DNA from: Lachnospiraceae bacterium
Lineage (GTDB): Bacteria > Bacillota > Clostridia > Lachnospirales > Lachnospiraceae
Direction: 5' to 3'
Assembly: GCA_017411305.1 (NCBI GenBank)
Contig: JAFQQI010000059.1
Coordinates: 1 to 61,083 of the forward strand
DNA: 61,083 nucleotides
Shown one piece after another: positions 9,120 to 17,213 of the stretch. How positions within the stretch are numbered: position 1 is the stretch's first letter; every line of letters begins with the position of its first letter. The notes beneath the pieces are model-generated. The model worked only from the letters and a program-made list of their open reading frames with translations. It was not told where the DNA came from and made no database searches. The translations under genes and the position numbers were made by a program.

Positions 9120-9354
9120 ACAAAAAAAGCATGACCATACAGTCATGCTTAGCTTTGCAAAGATTTCGTATCATTAAGCAAATTGTAGGGTAAAAATGCG
9201 GACAGCTTTCCTGTCTGCAAATGGGCACACTGATACCATAGATAGCCGGTCGGTATTTCAAACCTCCTCGCCTGATAAAAGTCACCCTGCAATATTTATT
9301 TTGCAATTTTTACCGTTACAATTAACAAACAGCACTCTCTCCTAAAATTTATCT
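9120..9354 (-). ncRNA. Structured non-coding RNA, possibly raiA-type
   Basis: This minus-strand transcript has its own strong promoter (9361-9390) and ends in an intrinsic terminator (GCATGAC/GTCATGC stem plus seven T). In between is a closed multi-stem fold: ATTGCAGGGT pairs with ACCCTACAAT, GGTAT pairs with ATACC, and a GACAG-GAAAG-CTGTC hairpin lies inside. No sizeable reading frame has a ribosome-binding site. The core, with GGCGAGGAGG, GACCGGCTATC and GTGTGCCCATTTGC, reminds me of the raiA RNA motif of Firmicutes. That family name is recalled, not searched. It could also be a leader attenuating the mutS2-like gene 27 bases downstream. Confidence 0.6.
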
Positions 9355-9360
9355 TTAATC

Positions 9361-9390
9361 ATTATATGAGCCTGATTATTGATTTGTCAA
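9361..9390 (-). promoter_or_regulatory. Sigma-A promoter of the structured RNA
   Basis: Minus strand TTGACA (9385-9390), an 18-base spacer, then TATAAT (9361-9366). Both hexamers match consensus perfectly. Transcription should start near 9354 and run into the RNA at 9120-9354. Confidence 0.8.
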
Positions 9391-9406
9391 GATATTATTA
9401 GCTTAT

Positions 9407-9665
9407 CTAAAAACACCGTTCAAGCCCATCATATGCGAATTTCACGTTCTTGTATTGTTTCTCCAGCTCTCTGTAATCATCATAAGATTTTCCCCAGTCC
9501 TCCTCTAAATGGGTAATGATTACCTCCTTAATCCTCAAGATACAAGCTACACCCGGTTCGCGCATAGGGAAATCCCTTTTCTCTTGCCTCTACGCAAATC
9601 GGACAGTTGCAACAAGGTCTGGGTGTACTGACACAGCCACCGGAACCGATTATTTTCAGTTTCAT
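9407..9665 (-). pseudogene. Metallo-hydrolase (PhnP/MBL-fold like) remnant, core deleted
   Basis: The first 45 codons encode MKLKIIGSGGCVSTPRPCCN and onward to CSLYLED, typical of the N-terminus of clostridial metal-dependent (MBL-fold) hydrolases. A stop follows at once. In another frame directly after it comes the family's C-terminal segment, EVIITHLEEDWGKSYDDYRE onward to FAYDGLE. The whole middle of the protein, which should hold the metal-binding HxHxDH region, is missing. The simplest reading is one internal deletion that removed about two thirds of the gene and shifted the frame. It lies just downstream of the GNAT gene, so the two were probably one operon. Confidence 0.85.
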
Positions 9666-9669
9666 CGCT

Positions 9670-10140
9670 CTACTCCTCACATGTAAATTCCATGAATCTT
9701 CTGAAGGTTTGAAAGCCTACCGATTCGTAAAATTCTCTTGCGGATTCATTAAATCCCCATACATCAAGTTCTATTCTTTTAAAGCCTCTCTCTTTCGCAT
9801 CCTTTTTGATAAATTCAAAGATTTCTGATGCCACGCCTTGCCTGCGGAAAGCTTCGTCTACCGCAACCTCCACAATATGGTAAAACTTTCTCTCTAAGTT
9901 GTATGGGGATTCCGGCCTTACGATGTATTCCACACAGACCATGCCGCAAATCACACCGTCACGCTCTGCCACGATAATATTCTTATTCTCATCGTTACAC
10001 ATCTCATAGACAACATCTTTAAGCTCCTGGCAAAATCCCGGCTTAAAGATATCCGGACGTCCTTTTACGTGCACATCGTTTACCTGTGCCCGCAATTCAT
10101 TCACTCTTTCTAAATCTTTTCCTTCTGCAAATCGTACCAT
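9670..10140 (-). CDS. GNAT-family N-acetyltransferase
   Basis: A 156-residue single-domain acetyltransferase. The acetyl-CoA binding motif is visible as VAVDEAFRRQGVASEIFEFI, followed by the C-terminal pattern ELDVWGFNESAREFYESVGF. The substrate is not readable; relatives act on amines, amino acids, protein N-termini or antibiotics. I start at the ATG at 10140, which follows GGAGAAAGGA. It is preceded by a leader ORF, an anti-terminator candidate and a terminator (10178-10443), so its expression is probably attenuated. A decayed hydrolase gene follows in the same direction. Confidence 0.9.
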   Translation of the reverse strand: MVRFAEGKDLERVNELRAQVNDVHVKGRPDIFKPGFCQELKDVVYEMCNDENKNIIVAERDGVICGMVCVEYIVRPESPYNLERKFYHIVEVAVDEAFRRQGVASEIFEFIKKDAKERGFKRIELDVWGFNESAREFYESVGFQTFRRFMEFTCEE

Positions 10141-10177
10141 TTCCTTTCTCCTCCTTCTTCCAATGCACAAACAAAAA

Positions 10178-10205
10178 GCACCGAACAACAACAATGTGCC
10201 GGTGC
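10178..10205 (-). terminator. Attenuator hairpin before the GNAT gene
   Basis: Minus strand GCACCG and CGGTGC form a 6-bp GC-rich stem, followed by TTTTTG. It lies between the promoter and the acetyltransferase gene it precedes, so it is an attenuator rather than an end-of-operon terminator. The 5' arm overlaps ATGCAC (10202-10207), which can instead pair with GTGCAT at 10268-10273 and open the terminator. Confidence 0.65.
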
Positions 10206-10324
10206 ATCTCTTCCATGTGGTATTATGAATACTTTATAACAAAGTCAAACCTACATTTTCCGATTTCATGCACAGACACATCAGACCTACCTGCTGCGAC
10301 CGCGCATCCTTCGGATGATTACAG

Positions 10325-10387
10325 TCACAGACAAATACGTCTGTAATAATAATACATATTATGCTGTGTGCAATGTAAGTTCTGCAT
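10325..10387 (-). CDS. Leader peptide, 20 aa, MQNLHCTQHNMYYYYRRICL
   Basis: A 20-codon frame begins 28 bases after the -10 hexamer at 10415-10420, with an AGGAGA ribosome-binding site nine bases before its ATG. The peptide has four consecutive Tyr codons followed by Arg-Arg. It stops inside a hairpin (ACAGAC/GTCTGT), and a terminator follows before the GNAT gene. This is the layout of leader peptides whose translation decides transcription read-through, as in tet(M) of Tn916 or amino-acid operons. The signal could be tyrosine shortage or ribosome stalling by an antibiotic; nothing in the sequence decides this. Confidence 0.6.
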   Translation of the reverse strand: MQNLHCTQHNMYYYYRRICL

Positions 10388-10414
10388 AGTTTAAGCTCTC
10401 CTGAATTTTTACTA

Positions 10415-10443
10415 ATCATACTACCGTAAGATAGGATTGTCAA
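10415..10443 (-). promoter_or_regulatory. Sigma-A promoter of the leader-GNAT transcript
   Basis: Minus strand TTGACA (10438-10443), a 17-base spacer and TATGAT (10415-10420). It directs transcription through the leader peptide and attenuator into the acetyltransferase gene. Confidence 0.8.
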
Positions 10444-10479
10444 TGGGATTATCTCCATATTGCAATTACACGCATTATA

Positions 10480-10602
10480 TTACGTTTTCTCTTTTGGCTT
10501 ATCTAATTTCTCTGCCCGAATATAGTATTCCAACAGTCTAAGTACATATGCCGGTGCATGCCGGTTATTCCTTTCCCATTCTGTAACGGTCCGATACGGA
10601 AT
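10480..10602 (-). pseudogene. C-terminal remnant of a small HTH protein
   Basis: This frame reads IPYRTVTEWERNNRHAPAYV and onward to a stop after KPKEKT. It is the second half of a small XRE-like helix-turn-helix protein of the type IPYRTxQNWExGxRxPPxYV. The N-terminal half, with the first DNA-binding helix and the start codon, is missing, and a stop codon from the preceding small ORF lies almost directly in front. It is best read as a truncated gene, possibly an old antitoxin-type regulator. Confidence 0.65.
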
Positions 10603-10607
10603 CTAGA

Positions 10608-10709
10608 TTATGCTTCCATATACTCCCTATAATCTTCCTCGCTTGCGAACAAAATGTAACCGCCATCTACATATCCCATATATCCGCTTGCTGTTGTATA
10701 TCCCTTCAT
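10608..10709 (-). CDS. Small protein, 33 aa (MKGYTTASGYMGYVDG type)
   Basis: A 33-residue frame with a perfect GGAGG ribosome-binding site seven bases before its ATG. The sequence is rich in Gly and Tyr, then acidic (SEEDYREYMEA). I recall similar small proteins beside HTH genes in Lachnospiraceae, but no function is known. Its neighbour here is the truncated HTH remnant, so the pair may once have formed a small two-gene unit. Confidence 0.55.
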   Translation of the reverse strand: MKGYTTASGYMGYVDGGYILFASEEDYREYMEA

Positions 10710-10849
10710 AATGTTACCTCCTAATCAAAACGTATCACTTGTTCTGATAGTAAGATAACATTTTTAGAGTCCCATAAACCTCTCTCTAAGTCTCATCTCT
10801 TTTAAAAAGGTATTTCCCCTTTCCTTTTCCTTTCATCGGATAAATCATA

Positions 10850-10910
10850 TCAATGTCCTGTTTTTTATCCTCAATGTCCTGTTTTTTTATCCTCAATGTC
10901 CTGTTTTTCT
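10850..10910. repeat. Short tandem repeat, three 21-22 bp units
   Basis: The unit TCAATGTCCTG followed by a T-run and ATCC begins at 10850, 10871 and 10893. The copies differ only in the length of the T-run and in the end of the last unit. It lies in the intergenic space beyond the 3' end of rlmD. No gene is encoded. Confidence 0.75.
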
Positions 10911-10954
10911 TTGCTCCGTCCGCCTTTTATCTGATACTAATCTTTACTTTTCAG

Positions 10955-12328
10955 CTACTCAACTCGCTTCAAAACCGCAACTGTCTCAATCCCCGTTGTC
11001 CAAGGGAACTGATCAACGGCCACCGCTTTTTCCACAACATAACCGCTATCCAAAAAGGTCTCTAAGTCTCGCACCAGACTGGTGGGCTTGCAGGAAATAT
11101 AAACCATTCTTTCAATTCCGTAACCGATAATCTTGCCAAGTGCTTTGGGATGGATTCCATCCCTGGGCGGGTCCAAAATAATCATATCTGGCTTTTCTTC
11201 GATAGTATCCAAAACCTTCAGTACATCTCCTGCGATAAACTCACAGTTATGTAAACCATTCAGCTCAGCATTTTTTTTTGCCGCTTCCACAGCTTCCTCG
11301 ACAATTTCCACACCGATTACCTTCTTTGCTACCGGTGCCATTAGCTGGGCGATAGTTCCCGTACCGCTATACAAATCATACACCACTTTATCAGCGCCAT
11401 TCAAATCCCCAACATACTCTCTTGCTGTCTCATAAAGTACTTCTGCGCTTAAAGAGTTTGTCTGGAAAAAGGAAAAAGTAGAAATCTTGAACTTCAGTCC
11501 CAAAAGCTCCTCATAAAAGTAATCCTGTCCATACAGAATCCGTGTTTCGTCGCTTTTTACCACATCTGCTACGGAATCATTGATAATATGCAGAATTCCT
11601 GCAAATTTTCCCTCTAAAGAAAGTGCAAGCAATCCATCTACCCACGATTGCAGCTCAGGTGCTATTTGGGAAGTGGTAACAAGCGCTACCAAAATCTCTC
11701 CTGTTCTTGCCGCTTTTCGTACCAGTAAATGACGAAGAAAACCTTCATGACGTAGGCGATGATAGAACGGTAACCCTTCTTTTGCAAAATAATCTCTGGT
11801 ATAGGTCAAAATTGCCCGATAATCAGCATCAACAATCTGACAATCTGTTACGGACACAATATCATAAAAGCTGCCTCTTTTGTGCATACCAAGGGAAAGA
11901 GGGCCATCCTTTACTTCATCTCCGAAGGAAAACTCCATCTTATTCCGGTAGCCAAACTGCACAGGGCTTGCTTTAATCCCTTCAAAAATCCAAGGTTCCT
12001 GCTGTCTGTTAAGTACGCTGTCAAGTAAGCGTTTTACCTGTCCTTCTTTCACAGCAAGCTGCTCCTCATAAGGAAGAGAAATATAAGTACATCCGCCGCA
12101 AAGTCCGAAGTGGGGGCAGGGACTGTCAATTTCTATGGGTGACTTTTCTTCCACTTCAAGCAGTCTTCCTTCTGCTTTTCCTTTCCGCACCTTATTAATT
12201 CCTGCTCTCACCTTCTGACCGGGCAGAGCATTTTTCACCACGCAAACACCATCTTCTGTCTTTACAATTCCCTTATTGGGGAAATCAACTCTCTCTACAA
12301 TTCCTGTAACAACCTGTCCTTTTTTCAA
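10955..12328 (-). CDS. rlmD: 23S rRNA (uracil-5-)-methyltransferase RlmD family
   Basis: A 457-residue TrmA/RumA-type enzyme that transfers methyl from SAM to C5 of a uridine in 23S rRNA. It has an N-terminal TRAM domain (residues 1-60) and an iron-sulfur cluster motif CPHFGLCGGC (C71, C77, C80). The SAM-binding segment is VYDLYSGTGTIAQLMA. The catalytic part has LDPPRDG and ISCKPTSL, where the Cys is the nucleophile. The start is a TTG at 12328 behind AAAGG; no better ATG precedes the TRAM domain. Firmicutes often carry several paralogs (RlmCD type), so the exact uridine is uncertain. Confidence 0.9.
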   Translation of the reverse strand: MKKGQVVTGIVERVDFPNKGIVKTEDGVCVVKNALPGQKVRAGINKVRKGKAEGRLLEVEEKSPIEIDSPCPHFGLCGGCTYISLPYEEQLAVKEGQVKRLLDSVLNRQQEPWIFEGIKASPVQFGYRNKMEFSFGDEVKDGPLSLGMHKRGSFYDIVSVTDCQIVDADYRAILTYTRDYFAKEGLPFYHRLRHEGFLRHLLVRKAARTGEILVALVTTSQIAPELQSWVDGLLALSLEGKFAGILHIINDSVADVVKSDETRILYGQDYFYEELLGLKFKISTFSFFQTNSLSAEVLYETAREYVGDLNGADKVVYDLYSGTGTIAQLMAPVAKKVIGVEIVEEAVEAAKKNAELNGLHNCEFIAGDVLKVLDTIEEKPDMIILDPPRDGIHPKALGKIIGYGIERMVYISCKPTSLVRDLETFLDSGYVVEKAVAVDQFPWTTGIETVAVLKRVE

Positions 12329-12365
12329 TTTGTTTCAACCTTTCTATCGTAAATTAACTTTTTCA

Positions 12366-12398
12366 AAAAAAATGGGATGCACACTTCCTGCGCATCCC
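12366..12398 (-). terminator. Intrinsic terminator after the acidic membrane protein gene
   Basis: Minus strand GGGATGC and GCATCCC form the stem, followed by A and eight T. It lies between the 109-residue protein gene and rlmD, and should end the upstream transcript. Confidence 0.75.
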
Positions 12399-12469
12399 GT
12401 ATCTTCCTTTTCTGTCAGTCGCAAACTCACTATAGTCATGCACCGGCAACTATAAAGCTTCTGCCGCAA

Positions 12470-12799
12470 TTATTCCGCAAAGTCCTCTTCACCTGCAGGG
12501 TTCTCAGCCTTAATAACAACCGGTTCGGGCTCTTCATCTTCTTCATCCTCGAAGAAGTCATCTTCAAAGTCATCATCGAAATCATCTTCAAAATCTTCCA
12601 GATAATCCGGAGTCATATAACGATATACTGCATATGCAATGGCAGCTACAGCAACTACCACACCGATTGCCGCAAAAATCCACAAAAGTACATTTTTGTT
12701 CTTTTCTTCTTCTTTTTTATTTAAAAGATTCTTCATTTCTTTGATATCATGATGCTTCACAAAATCCATTAATTCTTCAACCTTACTCCATGTATTCAT
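12470..12799 (-). CDS. Small single-span membrane protein with acidic tail
   Basis: A 109-residue protein of unknown function. A charged N-terminal helix is followed by one membrane span at about residues 38-60 (VLLWIFAAIGVVVAVAAIAY). The tail is very acidic, with repeats such as EDFEDDFDDDFEDDFFED. The ATG has GAGAGGA in front. I recall similar small acidic membrane proteins in Lachnospiraceae. It lies alone between pcrA and rlmD, with its own terminator. Confidence 0.75.
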   Translation of the reverse strand: MNTWSKVEELMDFVKHHDIKEMKNLLNKKEEEKNKNVLLWIFAAIGVVVAVAAIAYAVYRYMTPDYLEDFEDDFDDDFEDDFFEDEEDEEPEPVVIKAENPAGEEDFAE

Positions 12800-12946
12800 A
12801 ATTCTGTCCTCTCTTTCTCTTTCCTATTTCAGATTCCAAAATCCATTGTCTCTTACATTGTTTCCTTCTTGATTAATAATATAACATTTTACGCAAGAAT
12901 TTACTACCTGAAAATGAAATTTTTTCCTAAGAATTTTTAATAATAT

Positions 12947-15256
12947 TTATAATTTCTTCAACTTAGCAAAGGCAGCATACATAATCTTCTGTCCTACATC
13001 GTCAAAGTCCACAGTCACCTTATAATCCCGCGGTCCCGGCTCAAGGTCAATTACCGTTCCTTCACCATATTTAATATGTCTGACACGGTCTCCTGCATCA
13101 TAATCCGGTTTACCTCCTGAGGCTGTTCCTGCGCCTTTCACAATGCCAAGCTTACCGAAATCTCCCACACCGCTTGCAATAAAAGGTTTATTCTCTGCTG
13201 CAGTCCGTTTCGGCGCTACTGTAGCAACCGGCTTGCTTCTCATCATGGTATTGTACATCGGATTATATTTGGAGATGCGGTTTTCCGCTCCCGTATCCAT
13301 GTCTGCATCATACTGCCTGGACATAGGCGGCTTATTGTCAAGCAGTTCCGTAGGAATCTCCTTTACAAAGCGGCTCACCGCATTGTACTGGGTTTCTCCG
13401 CGAATCATACGCATCTTAGCGGCGCAAAGTGTTAAATCCTCCTTAGCACGGGTAATTCCCACATAGGCAAGACGCCTCTCTTCTTCTATCTCACCGGTAT
13501 CATCCGATGTTATGGTCATATAACTGGGAAAAACACCGTCCTCCATACCGGTCAGATATACATGGGCAAATTCAAGTCCCTTTGCACTGTGAAGAGTCAT
13601 CAAAAGTACCCTGTTGTTATCATCTTCTAATCTGTCTACATCCGATACTAGTGCAACCTCTTCCAAAAACTCACTTAACGTAGGCTCATCATGGGTTTCC
13701 TCATAAGCAACTATTTTGCTGATGAGTTCGTCAACATTCTCAGCTCTTGCCAGCGCGTCTTCCTCGTCAGCGGCATCCATTTCTTTGATGTATTCCGTAG
13801 TCTCCAGAATCTCTTTAATCAGTGCCTCTAATCCGGCAAATTCCAGTTTTCCCCGAAATACACGAATCATAGAAACAAAGGCTGTCAGTTTGGATACACT
13901 TTTCCCAAGGCCCGGAATATTCTCTGCCACCGTCAGCGCATCAAAAAAGCTGATTTCATGCATATCTGCATAATCCTGTACTTTGGCAATGGTAGTGGCA
14001 CCAATGCCTCTCTTCGGCACATTAATAATTCTCTTAACAGAAAGGTCATCACGACCGTTATCAACGGTTTTCAGATAGGCAAGCAAATCTTTGATTTCTC
14101 TTCTAGAATAGAAATTTACACCGCCTACCACATCATACGGTATGCCTTCTACTACAAAGCGCTCCTCTAAAAGGCGGGCCTGTGCATTGGTTCTGAAAAG
14201 AACCGCGCACTCACCGTATTCCACAATGCCTTCTCTTTGCTTGCGAGCAATATCATCTGCCACAAATTCCGCTTCTTCATATGCATTTTCAAAGGGTCTG
14301 AAATGGATTCTGTTTCCTGCTCCCTTGTCAGTCCAAAGGGCTTTTTCCTTACGCCTTGAGTTGTTGCGGATTACGGCATTGGCTGCATCCAACACATTCT
14401 GGGTGGAACGGTAATTCTGTTCTAAGCGGATAACCGTCGCCTCCGGATAATGATGCTCAAAATCTAAGATATTGCGGATATTGGCACCTCTGAATTTGTA
14501 AATGGACTGGTCATCGTCTCCCACCACGCAAAGGTTACGGTTTGCTGCCGCAAGAAGTCTGATTAATTCAAACTGGGCAGTATTGGTATCCTGATACTCG
14601 TCCACCATAATATATTTAAAACGGTTCTGATAGCTTTCCAAAACATCGGGACAACTCTTAAAGAGTTCAACCGTCAGCATAATCAGATCATCAAAATCCA
14701 CTGCATTATTCTTCTTCAGGGCTGCCTGATACTCCTGATACACCTGGGCGATTTTCTGCTTACGGTAATCTCCGCCTGTACCCATACTATATTCGTTAGG
14801 TAAAATCAGTTCATCCTTTGCCGAAGAAATAGCGGACATAATGACACGTTCCTTGAACATCTTGGTATCTATATTCAGTCTCTTACATATATCCTTCACC
14901 AAAGATTTCTGGTCATCGGTATCATAAATAACAAAATTGTTATCATAGCCCAATCTGTCGATAAATCTACGCAAAATCCGCACACAGGTAGAGTGAAAGG
15001 TAGTAACCCAGATGCTGTCAGAGCCAAAACCTACCAGGTCTTCCACACGTTCCTTCATCTCTCCTGCTGCTTTATTGGTAAAGGTAATGGCCATGATATT
15101 CCAGGGATTGATACCGATTTCTTCTATCAGATAAGCAATCCGGTGGGTAAGCACCCTTGTCTTACCTGAGCCGGCTCCCGCAAGAAGGAGAACCGGCCCT
15201 TCAACCGTAAACACACCTTGTTTCTGTTGTTCGTTCAGTGTATCATAAATACTCAT
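12947..15256 (-). CDS. pcrA: ATP-dependent DNA helicase PcrA (UvrD family)
   Basis: A 769-residue superfamily 1 helicase that unwinds DNA 3'-to-5' in repair, replication restart and removal of RecA. Visible motifs are Walker A AGAGSGKT (residues 27-34), ITFTNKAAGEMKERV, the Walker B segment IMVDEYQDTN, VVGDDDQSIYKFRGA, LEQNYRST, LMTLHSAKGLEF and YVGITRAKEDL. The C-terminal segment GDRVRHIKYGEGTVIDLE is the small domain that binds RNA polymerase in PcrA. Length and motif order match full PcrA. It follows the YdjI-G-H-like genes in the same direction. Confidence 0.96.
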   Translation of the reverse strand: MSIYDTLNEQQKQGVFTVEGPVLLLAGAGSGKTRVLTHRIAYLIEEIGINPWNIMAITFTNKAAGEMKERVEDLVGFGSDSIWVTTFHSTCVRILRRFIDRLGYDNNFVIYDTDDQKSLVKDICKRLNIDTKMFKERVIMSAISSAKDELILPNEYSMGTGGDYRKQKIAQVYQEYQAALKKNNAVDFDDLIMLTVELFKSCPDVLESYQNRFKYIMVDEYQDTNTAQFELIRLLAAANRNLCVVGDDDQSIYKFRGANIRNILDFEHHYPEATVIRLEQNYRSTQNVLDAANAVIRNNSRRKEKALWTDKGAGNRIHFRPFENAYEEAEFVADDIARKQREGIVEYGECAVLFRTNAQARLLEERFVVEGIPYDVVGGVNFYSRREIKDLLAYLKTVDNGRDDLSVKRIINVPKRGIGATTIAKVQDYADMHEISFFDALTVAENIPGLGKSVSKLTAFVSMIRVFRGKLEFAGLEALIKEILETTEYIKEMDAADEEDALARAENVDELISKIVAYEETHDEPTLSEFLEEVALVSDVDRLEDDNNRVLLMTLHSAKGLEFAHVYLTGMEDGVFPSYMTITSDDTGEIEEERRLAYVGITRAKEDLTLCAAKMRMIRGETQYNAVSRFVKEIPTELLDNKPPMSRQYDADMDTGAENRISKYNPMYNTMMRSKPVATVAPKRTAAENKPFIASGVGDFGKLGIVKGAGTASGGKPDYDAGDRVRHIKYGEGTVIDLEPGPRDYKVTVDFDDVGQKIMYAAFAKLKKL

Positions 15257-15305
15257 TCTTAGCTGTCACTCCACTTGTGCTTCTCATTTTTGCATAGTAA
15301 CCCAT

Positions 15306-16058
15306 TTATGCTCTGCTTACCTTGTGGAAGGTCCACGCATAAATATTTAATTCCACAACCGGCGTACCGCAGTATTCACAGACTTTACTTCCAAGTCCGG
15401 AAACCGGTGCACCGCAATTCGGGCAGTTAATGCCTAAAGATAAGTCTCTTTCATCCTCAACAAGGCTTCTGTCCTGAATATAAACTACTTCTACATTAAA
15501 ACGGTCCTGCATCATGCCACGGTCTTCTTTTACCTGTCCTTGTTCCCCCCAGAGACTGTAGCGGTATTGCAAAGAGCTTTGGAAGGTAATGGTACAGCGT
15601 CCGTTTCTTTTCTGATAATTTGATATTTCGGTTCTATGAAGCTTAATGCTTTCAAACCGCTCTTTTTCACCCTGACTCTTTAACTGGATGATATACATTT
15701 CAAGTTGATCCTTTAATTCTCTGCTTCCCTCAGTAAGCCCCGAAGCATCTCCGGCAGTAATCGACATCAGATAAGAAGTCAGGACATTTTCTGCCCTGAC
15801 TTTCATCTCATCGTATTGAAATTCCGGAAACTCTCTTTTGATATTGGGAAGGTACAGACTGGTCATCGCGGATACCGACTTGGGGGTCGCTGAATATTCT
15901 TCTTCTACCTGCTCAAAGCCTTCTTTTAGGGAATCTGTCCCAAAAGCTGCCTGTGAAAAAGAACGCACTGCATTTTTTATACGATATACCGCATAAGCAA
16001 TGCATCCGAAAATTACCAGAATCAGGACCAAAATAATTATGGTTCCTATCTGTGGCAT
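15306..16058 (-). CDS. YdjH-like protein: N-terminal span, Tim44-like domain, zinc ribbon
   Basis: A 250-residue protein with one N-terminal membrane span (IGTIIILVLILVIFGCIAY). A soluble Tim44-like domain follows (about 60-190), with a C-terminal CPNCGAPVSGLGSKVCEYCG zinc ribbon. The ATG at 16058 follows GAGGAGG, so I prefer it to the longer frame. It is the third gene of a run with a zinc-ribbon membrane protein and an SPFH protein, matching Bacillus subtilis YdjH beside YdjG and YdjI. There the complex recruits PspA to stressed membranes; the same role here is inferred. Confidence 0.8.
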   Translation of the reverse strand: MPQIGTIIILVLILVIFGCIAYAVYRIKNAVRSFSQAAFGTDSLKEGFEQVEEEYSATPKSVSAMTSLYLPNIKREFPEFQYDEMKVRAENVLTSYLMSITAGDASGLTEGSRELKDQLEMYIIQLKSQGEKERFESIKLHRTEISNYQKRNGRCTITFQSSLQYRYSLWGEQGQVKEDRGMMQDRFNVEVVYIQDRSLVEDERDLSLGINCPNCGAPVSGLGSKVCEYCGTPVVELNIYAWTFHKVSRA

Positions 16059-16071
16059 AACTGCTCCTCCT

Positions 16072-17175
16072 CTAGAATGAAGATAACCAAACAATAATTC
16101 CAAGAGCAACCAGAGCTGCCACGATTGTTAAAATTACCTTCGGTATGGAAATCGGTGTCTTGCCGGAAACCTTGCCGGTCTGACCGTTTACCATAAACTG
16201 ATATACTTTGTCTTTGTACTTATAGCTGGAAATCCAAACCGGCAAAAGCAGATATTTATATGTAATATCACGATATGTAGTCTGTATCTGCAGATTTCTT
16301 ACACGGTCTGCATGATTCTCCTGCCGGATTTTTTGGGCTATACTTGAATAAAGTCTGCGCTGTATACTGTTTTTAGCTATTTCCCAGCCTTCCTTTACGC
16401 CGATGGCATAACGCTCTGCCGCAAAGCCTGCCACATATTCAGGCTTGTAGCTTTTATTATCTGCCGTATCATAAGGTTCTAATCCAACCAGCATGGACTG
16501 GTTCTGGTTAGTCGTCGCACAGACCAGTTCATCATCGATACCTGCCTGATAGCTGCCTCTGGTATTATACCAGTCAACCACTGTCTCGGTCTGGTCGCCT
16601 CTTTTTACTCTTCTTTCCTTACCGTACTGTCCTGTATACTGGGAAGCAGTAACGGTATCAAAAGTCCAATAAGGTAAATAAACCCCTTTAAAGCTTTTGG
16701 CTTTAGCGCTTTCTTTTGCAAGCTTGGGACAAAACCATTTCTTCTTAATCCAGTTCTTAAACAGCTCTGCTGCCTTCCGGTCTGTCACCTTGAAGGGAAT
16801 CACACCACCGGGCGCCATAGTCTTTTGATCAGCCGCTTCCATAACCTGATTGGAACCGCAAAACGGACATACCGCAGAAATTTCAAGTGCATCGTATACC
16901 GATTCTGCTCCACAGGCTTTACAAAGAACTGTTTTCTTTTCTACACCCCAATTACAGTTAGCGGTATTCTCTGCCTCTGAGAAATCAAGCTCCTGTGCAC
17001 TGGCAGGTGCCTCTTCTTCTTTTTTGATTTCCTGCTCATAATCGCAGTAAGGGCATTTTAAGCCGCCGGTGGCGGGGTCATAGTCCATGACTCCGCCGCA
17101 TCGGGGACATTTTTTATCCGTTTCTTCTATGGTGGATACTACTTTTGCATCCAAGTTTGTATCAAAATCACTCAT
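16072..17175 (-). CDS. YdjG-like zinc-ribbon membrane protein
   Basis: A 367-residue protein with two N-terminal zinc ribbons, CPRCG...CPYC (about 24-45) and CKAC...CPFC (about 80-105). A large soluble domain follows, ending in one C-terminal membrane span (VILTIVAALVALGIIVWL). Such proteins are sometimes mislabelled as PriA because of the zinc ribbon; there is no helicase motif. The ATG at 17175 follows GGGGAGA. It lies 38 bases after the SPFH gene and 13 bases before the YdjH-like gene, matching the Bacillus ydjG-ydjH-ydjI neighbourhood. Confidence 0.82.
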   Translation of the reverse strand: MSDFDTNLDAKVVSTIEETDKKCPRCGGVMDYDPATGGLKCPYCDYEQEIKKEEEAPASAQELDFSEAENTANCNWGVEKKTVLCKACGAESVYDALEISAVCPFCGSNQVMEAADQKTMAPGGVIPFKVTDRKAAELFKNWIKKKWFCPKLAKESAKAKSFKGVYLPYWTFDTVTASQYTGQYGKERRVKRGDQTETVVDWYNTRGSYQAGIDDELVCATTNQNQSMLVGLEPYDTADNKSYKPEYVAGFAAERYAIGVKEGWEIAKNSIQRRLYSSIAQKIRQENHADRVRNLQIQTTYRDITYKYLLLPVWISSYKYKDKVYQFMVNGQTGKVSGKTPISIPKVILTIVAALVALGIIVWLSSF

Positions 17176-17213
17176 ATTATTTCTCCCCGTTTTCACCTTT
17201 GTTTAGAAAACAA

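Noticed and set aside
10234-10458. 74-residue minus-strand frame across the leader region
   Set aside because: It begins upstream of the promoter hexamers without a ribosome-binding site; the 20-codon leader in another frame has both promoter and ribosome-binding site.
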